Assembly: GCA_018715465.1 (NCBI GenBank) | Contig: DVLN01000056.1 | Location: 1 to 19,327, forward strand | Direction: 5' to 3' | From: Candidatus Faecivivens stercorigallinarum | Lineage (GTDB): Bacteria; Bacillota; Clostridia; Oscillospirales; Ruminococcaceae | DNA: 19,327 nucleotides | Part shown: one piece after another, positions 14,636-19,327 of the stretch | Position numbering within the stretch: position 1 is the first letter of the stretch | Layout of the letters: the number at the start of each line of letters is the position of its first letter | Program-made: the position numbers and the translations under genes | The notes under the pieces: generated by a model | What the model was told of the DNA's origin: nothing | What the model saw: only the letters and a program-made list of their open reading frames with translations | Databases searched by the model: none

Positions 14636-15985
14636 TTACGGGCTGACATAATTCTGTGGGTTCTGTGCAGTACCGTTGATACGCACTTCAAAATGCAGGT
14701 GCGGTCCGGTCGACTCACCGGTCGAACCGGCATAACCAATCGTCTGTCCTTTGGTCACATAATCACCGACGCTGCACCCAATACTGGACATATGGGCATA
14801 CAGTGTCGTATAACCGCCGCCATGATCTACAATAACATAATTGCCATAACTCCAGTGGGTCGCTGCAACGACAACCGTCCCGGCCTCCGCCGCAACGATC
14901 GGCGATCCATAGACACCGCCGCCGGAAATGTCAATGCCGGTATGGTTGCTGCCCCATCTGGAACCAAATCCCGAGGTAATGGTCGAATATCCCGGAAGCG
15001 GCCAGCGAAAACTGAGGTCTCCGGTATCCACCGTCACAGTCGAGCCGGAAGAGCTGTCGGAACCATCCGAAGAGGACGACCCGTCATTGTTGGCCTGCTG
15101 CGCTTCTTCGGCAGCCTGCTGCTGGGCGGCCAGCTGTGCATAGATCTGCTGGATTTCCGCTTCAACCTGCTGATCCTCAGCAATCTTCGCGTCACGGTCG
15201 TTCTCATACTCTGCCTTCAGCGCTTCCAAATCCTGCTGCGCCGTTTCACTTTGAGAATAGGCGGTTTCCAGCTCGCCACGGGCATTTTCCTGCTCCTGAC
15301 GCTGAATCAGCAGCTCCTGTTCATCCAGCTGGATCTGTTCCAGTGCCGCTTCGGTGTCTGCTTTCACCTGCTGCTGCTCCGACTGAAGCTGCTGCTGTTC
15401 CTCCAGCTGGGATTTCAGCTTATCGACCAACTGTTCATCGCTTTCCGATACCGCCTGCATCAACTGGATATTGGTCACAAAGTCCCCGAAACTGGATGAG
15501 GACAACAGCATTGCAAGTGAAGAAGTTTCTCCTGCTTCGTACAGCGCAACCATCCGCTGTTTAAACAGTTCATAGGTGTCGTCAATCTCGACCTGTTTGT
15601 CTGCGATCTCAGAATCCAGCCGGTCAATCTCCTTTTGCAGCTGTTCAACCTGCTGCTGTTTGTCGTCAATATCCGCCTCAAGAGACGAAATCTGCTCATC
15701 CAGCAGTGCAATCTGATCCCGATAGAGTGAGATCTGCTCACTCAGTGCATCCTGATAGGCTTGCTGTTCATCAATCTGTCCCTGCAAATCGTCGATCTTT
15801 TCATTGACAGCATCCAGCTGGGACTGTACCTGCTGCTGCCGCGCCTCAAGTTCACTCAGTGAAGAGGCTGTGACCATTCCGGGGTTGCTGAAGGCAGCTG
15901 TCAGGCAGAGAGATGCCGCAATCAAATATGTAACAAGCTTTTTACGGCCTGACTTCATCCAGCAACTTTGCATATGACTTTGCAT
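14636..15985 (-). CDS. Secreted coiled-coil M23 (LytM) peptidoglycan hydrolase, copy A
   Basis: This is a murein endopeptidase with an N-terminal signal or anchor (LVTYLIAASLCLTAAFSN, about 17-34), long coiled coils (about 45-290), a Ser/Asp/Gly-rich linker (about 300-320) and a C-terminal M23 domain. The zinc site is complete: His348, Asp352 and His431, with His398 and His429 (GPHLHFEV), so it should be active. The layout matches EnvC, PcsB and CwlO-type hydrolases controlled by FtsEX, whose genes lie upstream. ATG 15985 has GGTGG eight bases upstream; the GTG at 15997 overlaps that site. It is a paralogue of the next gene (16161-17492), with about 84 per cent identity over the last 128 residues by hand count. 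A strong terminator follows. Confidence 0.94.
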   Translation of the reverse strand: MQSHMQSCWMKSGRKKLVTYLIAASLCLTAAFSNPGMVTASSLSELEARQQQVQSQLDAVNEKIDDLQGQIDEQQAYQDALSEQISLYRDQIALLDEQISSLEADIDDKQQQVEQLQKEIDRLDSEIADKQVEIDDTYELFKQRMVALYEAGETSSLAMLLSSSSFGDFVTNIQLMQAVSESDEQLVDKLKSQLEEQQQLQSEQQQVKADTEAALEQIQLDEQELLIQRQEQENARGELETAYSQSETAQQDLEALKAEYENDRDAKIAEDQQVEAEIQQIYAQLAAQQQAAEEAQQANNDGSSSSDGSDSSSGSTVTVDTGDLSFRWPLPGYSTITSGFGSRWGSNHTGIDISGGGVYGSPIVAAEAGTVVVAATHWSYGNYVIVDHGGGYTTLYAHMSSIGCSVGDYVTKGQTIGYAGSTGESTGPHLHFEVRINGTAQNPQNYVSP

Positions 15986-16160
15986 GATGCTTTCCACCTT
16001 TCTGATCTGAACTTATGCAAAAAGGCGCACCAAAAAACCGTCCAACTCCGGCCCGAACCCCAAAACAGTTGTCTTGGCCGTCCGCCGTCTGCTTTTCGAT
16101 TTTCAGATACGCCTGATGGTAAACGATTGAGAAAATACAGCCGGTTACGACGATCGTAAC
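15986..16160 (-). other. 175-base spacer between the two M23 genes
   Basis: A 7-bp hairpin (16144-16160) abuts the stop codon of copy B and has a modest T stretch after it, so weak termination is possible. A second 7-8-bp hairpin lies at 16060-16077. No convincing -35/-10 pair was found, so how copy A is transcribed is open. No ORF of note. Confidence 0.4.
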
Positions 16161-17492
16161 TTACGGGCTGACGTAGCTCTGCGGGTTCTGGGAAGCGCCG
16201 TTGATACGCACCTCAAAATGCAGATGCGGTCCGGTCGAGTTGCCGGTCGAACCGACATAGCCGATCGTCTGGCCCTTGGTCACATAGTCGCCAACGCTGC
16301 ATCCGAGCTGGGACATATGAGCATATAGAGTGCTGTATCCGCCGCCATGATCAACGATGACATAATTTCCGTAGCTGTAATGGGTCGACGCGAGGATGAC
16401 CGTTCCAGCCTCCGCTGCAACAATCGACGCGCCATAAACGCCACCGCCGGAAATATCAATACCGGTGTGGAAGCCACCCCATCTGGAACCATAGGGGGAG
16501 CTGATGTAACTGTAGCCGGGCAGCGGCCAGCGGAAACTCAGATCACCGGCGCTGACCTGCGGGATATTGGTGGTTGTCGAACCGGAAGAACCGTTCTGCT
16601 GGGCAGCCTCTTGAGCAGCCTGCTGTTTCTTAGCCTGTTCAGCGTAGAAAGCCTGGATCTCAGCTTCGACCTGCTTCTCCTGATCAAGGGCACTTTGCAG
16701 GTCTTCTTCGTACTGCGCTTTCAACGCTTCCATATCTTCCTGTGCGAATTTGCTCTCCTGATATGCCTTTTCCAGCCCGGACTGGGCGACGGTTTTCTGT
16801 TCACGCTGCAGGATAATTGCTTCTTCATCCTCCTGCACCTTAACCAGGGCCTCTTCCACCTCGCCCTTGGTGACCTCAACCTGCGTCTTGGTTTCCTCCT
16901 GCTCGGCCTTCTGCGTCTTGAGCTGGTCGACCAGCTGTTCATCGCTCTGGGACACCGCCTGCATCAGACGGATATTCGTGACAAAGTCCCCGAAACTGGA
17001 TGAAGACAGCAGCATCGCAAGCGAAGAGGTCTCGCCAGCCTGATACAGTGCAACCATTCGCGTCTTGAACAGCTCAAAAGTGTCATTGATCTCGACCTGT
17101 TTGGCCGCGATATCCTCTTCCAGCTGGTCAATTTCTTCCTCCAGCTGGTCAATCTCGGCAGTCTTATTTTCGATCTCAAGTTCAAGCGCCTCGATCTGAT
17201 CGTCAAACAGCTGAATCTGCTGTTTATAGAGTTCAATCTGTTCGGTCAGGGTCTGCTGATATTCCTCTTCAGCATCAATCTGACCCTGCAATTCGTCGAT
17301 TTTGTCATTGGCAGCGTCTACTTTCGACTGGATCTGCTCCTGTTCCGACTCCATCTCACTGATGCTCCTGGCCGCTACCTCCTGCGCTGGCTGCAGATAA
17401 CCGCCCCCGAACAGAGCAGAAACGGTCAGGGCAATCGTAATCGCAAAAACGGCAACCCGTTTTGAACGGCCATTGAGCTTAACGTTTTGCAT
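16161..17492 (-). CDS. Secreted coiled-coil M23 (LytM) peptidoglycan hydrolase, copy B
   Basis: This is the paralogue of copy A, one gene closer to ftsX. It has 443 residues: signal or anchor (VAVFAITIALTVSALFGGGY, about 13-32), coiled coils (about 43-295, richer in Glu than copy A), a shorter Gly/Ser/Thr linker (about 300-312), and an M23 domain with His342, Asp346, His392, His423 and His425. Both copies keep the segment GETSSLAMLLSSSSFGDF in mid coiled coil, the region that forms the regulatory hinge in related FtsEX partners (inference). The ATG follows AAGGAAGGA at a rather long 13 bases. The 139-base gap to ftsX suggests cotranscription or a local promoter. Proposed role: peptidoglycan cleavage under FtsEX control. 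Confidence 0.94.
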   Translation of the reverse strand: MQNVKLNGRSKRVAVFAITIALTVSALFGGGYLQPAQEVAARSISEMESEQEQIQSKVDAANDKIDELQGQIDAEEEYQQTLTEQIELYKQQIQLFDDQIEALELEIENKTAEIDQLEEEIDQLEEDIAAKQVEINDTFELFKTRMVALYQAGETSSLAMLLSSSSFGDFVTNIRLMQAVSQSDEQLVDQLKTQKAEQEETKTQVEVTKGEVEEALVKVQEDEEAIILQREQKTVAQSGLEKAYQESKFAQEDMEALKAQYEEDLQSALDQEKQVEAEIQAFYAEQAKKQQAAQEAAQQNGSSGSTTTNIPQVSAGDLSFRWPLPGYSYISSPYGSRWGGFHTGIDISGGGVYGASIVAAEAGTVILASTHYSYGNYVIVDHGGGYSTLYAHMSQLGCSVGDYVTKGQTIGYVGSTGNSTGPHLHFEVRINGASQNPQSYVSP

Positions 17493-17566
17493 AATTCAGG
17501 TTCATTCCTTCCTTAGGTTGTCCGCCGCTGTTTAGCCGGCTTCATCCCAGCTACAGCAGCTGTCTG

Positions 17567-17580
17567 GCGCAATAATGCGC
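17567..17580. repeat. Short inverted repeat upstream of M23 copy B
   Basis: GCGCA-ATAA-TGCGC is a perfect 5-bp inverted repeat about 75 bases before the copy B ATG, next to an AT-rich stretch (TATATT on the minus strand). No good -35 was found at 16-18 bases. It could be an operator; evidence is limited to symmetry. Confidence 0.3.
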
Positions 17581-17613
17581 AATATAAAATGCTGAAATAA
17601 TCGTAAAAATCAA

Positions 17614-17637
17614 GTGTAAAGTTTCTTTACTTTACAC
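17614..17637. repeat. Palindromic element, copy 2, containing the ftsX stop codon
   Basis: Arms GTGTAAAG (17614-17621) and CTTTACAC (17630-17637) flank an 8-base centre. On the minus strand it supplies the last codon (GTG) and the TAA stop of ftsX, exactly as copy 1 does for the dipeptidase. It is followed by TTGATTTTT, so this copy could also act as a weak terminator. Confidence 0.7.
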
Positions 17638-18537
17638 CTTCAAATATCCTCTCATGCTGAATACACTGCCCAGACATCCGACCGAAATGCCGGATATCAG
17701 GAAGCATGCCAGTACGCTGGTCGCCAACTGAGAAAACGGCATGATCTGATCCAACACGCTGGACATCAAAGAGGTACTCTCCAACCGGACAATATCCAGG
17801 AAGAAGTTGTATCCACCCCAGACCAGTCCAAATGCAATCAGTGCCGAAATCAGTCCAAGGAGAATCCCCTCAACGACGAACGGAATCCGAATGAACGAAT
17901 TGGTCGCGCCAACATATTTCATGATGCTGATCTCCTTACGGCGGGTAAACACCGACGCACGGATGGTATTGGTGATAATTACCAGCGAAACGATAACCAG
18001 TGCCGCAATGATCGCACCACCAAAAACGTTGATCATCTTCCGCAGCCGGACCAATGATTCGGTGATCTCGGTCGGTGCTTCAACATTCTGGACATGATCC
18101 AGCTGTTCAATCTCAGTCTTCAATGCAGACGCATTTTCCGGGTCGACAATCCGGCAGCGGAAGGAAGCCGGCATAAAGTCGTCATCCATTCCCTCCAGCA
18201 GGCCGGCGTCACCGTCCAAATATTTATCAACAATTGTCTGCATCGCCTCGGTGCTGGACACAAAGGTGATATCGCCCAACCCCTCATTTTCTTCCAATAC
18301 ATTTTGTACCGCATTGAGCTGTTCATCTGTCGTATCTGTTTCCATAAACACAACCAGCTCATTCTGCTCGCCTACATACTCGACCATGTTGTCCACATTC
18401 AACGAAAACAGGACAGCAACACCGACAATCAGCAGGCAGGCAATCAGCGTCCCGATCGACGCTACTGTCATCATCCGATTGTTCCACAGGTTTTTCAGCC
18501 CGCTTCGCATCAGATACCGCATACTACTTGCTCTCAT
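17632..18537 (-). CDS. ftsX: Cell-division ABC transporter permease-like protein FtsX
   Basis: FtsX is the membrane half of FtsEX, which does not transport but passes ATP-driven movement to a periplasmic or extracellular murein hydrolase. The 301-aa protein has a cytoplasmic start (MRYLMRSGLKNLWNNR), TM1 (about 24-46), a large extracellular loop of about 120 residues that should bind the hydrolase, then three membrane segments (around IIAALVIVSLVIITNTI, VVEGILLGLISALIAFGLV and LATSVLACFLISGISVGCLG). ATG 18537 is chosen for its GGAGG site inside the end of ftsE; the genes overlap by 14 bases, which suggests coupled translation. ATG 18522 is a less likely start. The stop lies in a palindromic element. 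Two M23 genes follow, the likely partners. Confidence 0.97.
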   Translation of the reverse strand: MRASSMRYLMRSGLKNLWNNRMMTVASIGTLIACLLIVGVAVLFSLNVDNMVEYVGEQNELVVFMETDTTDEQLNAVQNVLEENEGLGDITFVSSTEAMQTIVDKYLDGDAGLLEGMDDDFMPASFRCRIVDPENASALKTEIEQLDHVQNVEAPTEITESLVRLRKMINVFGGAIIAALVIVSLVIITNTIRASVFTRRKEISIMKYVGATNSFIRIPFVVEGILLGLISALIAFGLVWGGYNFFLDIVRLESTSLMSSVLDQIMPFSQLATSVLACFLISGISVGCLGSVFSMRGYLKV

Positions 18538-19216
18538 TGGCCCCTCCAATAATATAATCGTCGAATACCACCCGGCCGCTCTCAATATTGATCGTCCGGC
18601 CGCCAAAATACTTCACCATCTCATGCTCATGGGTGACCATCAGGATGGTCGTCCCGGCCTGTTTGTTGATCTGCTGAAGCATTTCCACGATTTCATAGGA
18701 AAATTCAGGGTCAATGTTGCCGGTCGGTTCGTCCGCAATGATCAGCGGCGGCTGGTTGATGATCGCCCTTCCCAGCGATACCCGCTGCTGTTCACCGCCC
18801 GAAAGCTCATAGGGATGCTGTTTGGCTTTATGCGCCAGGTTCATCATCTCCAGCACTTCCGGCACCCGCTGACGAATTGCCTTGTTGGACTGGTCGGTAA
18901 CACGCATCGCAAATGCGACGTTTTCATATACCGTCATGTCCGGTATCAAACGGAAATCCTGAAAGACAACGCCAACGCTGCGGCGGAATTTCGGGATTTC
19001 CCGGTTTTTCAAATTGTTGAGGTTGAATCCATTGACAATTACCTGCCCGGAAGTCGCTACCGTTTCCCTCAGCAGCAGTTTCAGGATCGAGGTCTTGCCC
19101 GCGCCGGATGAACCGACAACAAATGCAAACTCGCCCTGATTGACACGCAGGTTTACATTCATCAATGCTTCCGTCCCATTTCCATACTGAAATGAAACGT
19201 CAATCAGATCTATCAT
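18524..19216 (-). CDS. ftsE: Cell-division ATP-binding protein FtsE
   Basis: FtsE is the cytoplasmic ATPase of the FtsEX complex. The 230-aa protein has all ABC motifs: Walker A GSSGAGKT (35-42), Q-loop Gln86 (VFQDFRL), signature LSGGEQQRVSLGRA (138-151), Walker B LIIADE (158-163) and the switch His196. ATG 19216 has AAAGGA 11 bases upstream and overlaps the stop of a preceding frame as ATGA, so translation may be coupled to an upstream gene. It overlaps ftsX downstream. The ATPase site looks intact, so the complex should be able to drive its hydrolases. Confidence 0.97.
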   Translation of the reverse strand: MIDLIDVSFQYGNGTEALMNVNLRVNQGEFAFVVGSSGAGKTSILKLLLRETVATSGQVIVNGFNLNNLKNREIPKFRRSVGVVFQDFRLIPDMTVYENVAFAMRVTDQSNKAIRQRVPEVLEMMNLAHKAKQHPYELSGGEQQRVSLGRAIINQPPLIIADEPTGNIDPEFSYEIVEMLQQINKQAGTTILMVTHEHEMVKYFGGRTINIESGRVVFDDYIIGGANESK

Positions 19217-19327
19217 CTTTTGATCATTCCTTTGGTCAGTTTGGCGATTTTGCCGAAAAATTCCGGCTTACGGCAACCGGCTTCCCCTGTCCGGCTCTCA
19301 CTGTTCCCCCAGTTTTGCCGCCAAACG
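19213..19327 (-). CDS. C-terminal fragment of an unidentified gene upstream of ftsE
   Basis: One minus-strand frame is open from the window edge (codons from 19326) to a TGA at 19215-19213 that overlaps the ftsE ATG as ATGA, a common sign of coupled genes. Its last residues (PEFFGKIAKLTKGMIKR) use the C/G-ending codons of the neighbours. No family is recognised from 37 residues. Two other frames are also open over parts of this stretch, so coding is likely but not certain. Confidence 0.45.
   Translation of the reverse strand, partial: VWRQNWGNSESRTGEAGCRKPEFFGKIAKLTKGMIKR

Noticed and set aside
17482..17505. Eight-codon frame (MNLNYAKR) overlapping the start of M23 copy B
   Set aside because: It begins just after the AAGGAAGGA site and could be a regulatory leader peptide, but frames this short arise often by chance and nothing else supports it.
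17614..17637. Palindrome as a WalR box
   Set aside because: WalR sites are direct repeats TGTWAH-N5-TGTWAH; this is an inverted repeat and the second half-site does not match.
18538..18606. N-terminal extension of ftsX by 23 residues
   Set aside because: It overlaps ftsE coding deeply, lacks a ribosome site and adds nothing resembling FtsX; ATG 18537 has GGAGG.
19256..19280. Possible terminator (6-bp stem plus T-run) upstream of ftsE
   Set aside because: The stem is short, includes a wobble, and lies inside a frame that appears to code and overlaps ftsE by ATGA. A terminator there is less likely than coding sequence.

Overview
The window reads as an ordinary chromosomal stretch of a Gram-positive anaerobe of the class Clostridia, most likely the Oscillospiraceae/Ruminococcaceae. 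This is inferred from gene order (tig-clpP-clpX; rplS-lepB-ylqF-rnhB/yraN; ftsE-ftsX-M23-S41), a T-box leader on tyrS, purine-rich Shine-Dalgarno sites, FtsEX paired with coiled-coil murein hydrolases, and base composition near one half G+C with C/G-ending codons. No phage, insertion sequence, CRISPR, rRNA or tRNA gene was seen. All genes except the first fragment are on the minus strand, so transcription runs right to left.

Layout, left to right. 1-335 (+) is the 3' end of a Cof-type HAD phosphatase gene, closed by a hairpin that can terminate both strands. 393-3783 (-) is the protein quality-control block: tig (trigger factor), clpP and clpX, with a very structured tig-clpP gap. 3937-7154 (-) holds a calcineurin-like phosphoesterase, thrC and an M19 dipeptidase. 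7182-11450 (-) is the rplS group: ribosomal protein L19, two type I signal peptidases in tandem, the ribosome-assembly GTPase YlqF/RbgA and an RNase HII fused to a YraN (UPF0102) domain. rplS has a good promoter and a structured leader. 11691-13247 (-) is tyrS with a tyrosine T-box (specifier UAC). 13279-19216 (-) is a cell-wall remodelling cluster: ftsE, ftsX, two paralogous secreted coiled-coil M23 (LytM) peptidases and a membrane-anchored S41 protease with a PDZ domain. A fragment of one more gene, overlapping the ftsE start by ATGA, leaves the right edge.

How the genes work together: in FtsEX systems the ABC-like complex passes cytoplasmic ATP hydrolysis to an extracellular coiled-coil hydrolase that cuts peptidoglycan during division or elongation. 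Here two such hydrolases follow ftsEX directly, and a carboxy-terminal processing protease follows them. Trigger factor and ClpXP cover folding and degradation of new proteins; L19, YlqF and the signal peptidases cover ribosome assembly and secretion.

I do not see a clearly new multi-gene system. The most notable points are the tandem FtsEX-linked hydrolases, a near-identical palindrome that supplies the TAA stop codon of two unrelated genes, the RNase HII-YraN fusion, a signal peptidase with a long disordered cytoplasmic tail, and the structured tig-clpP spacer.
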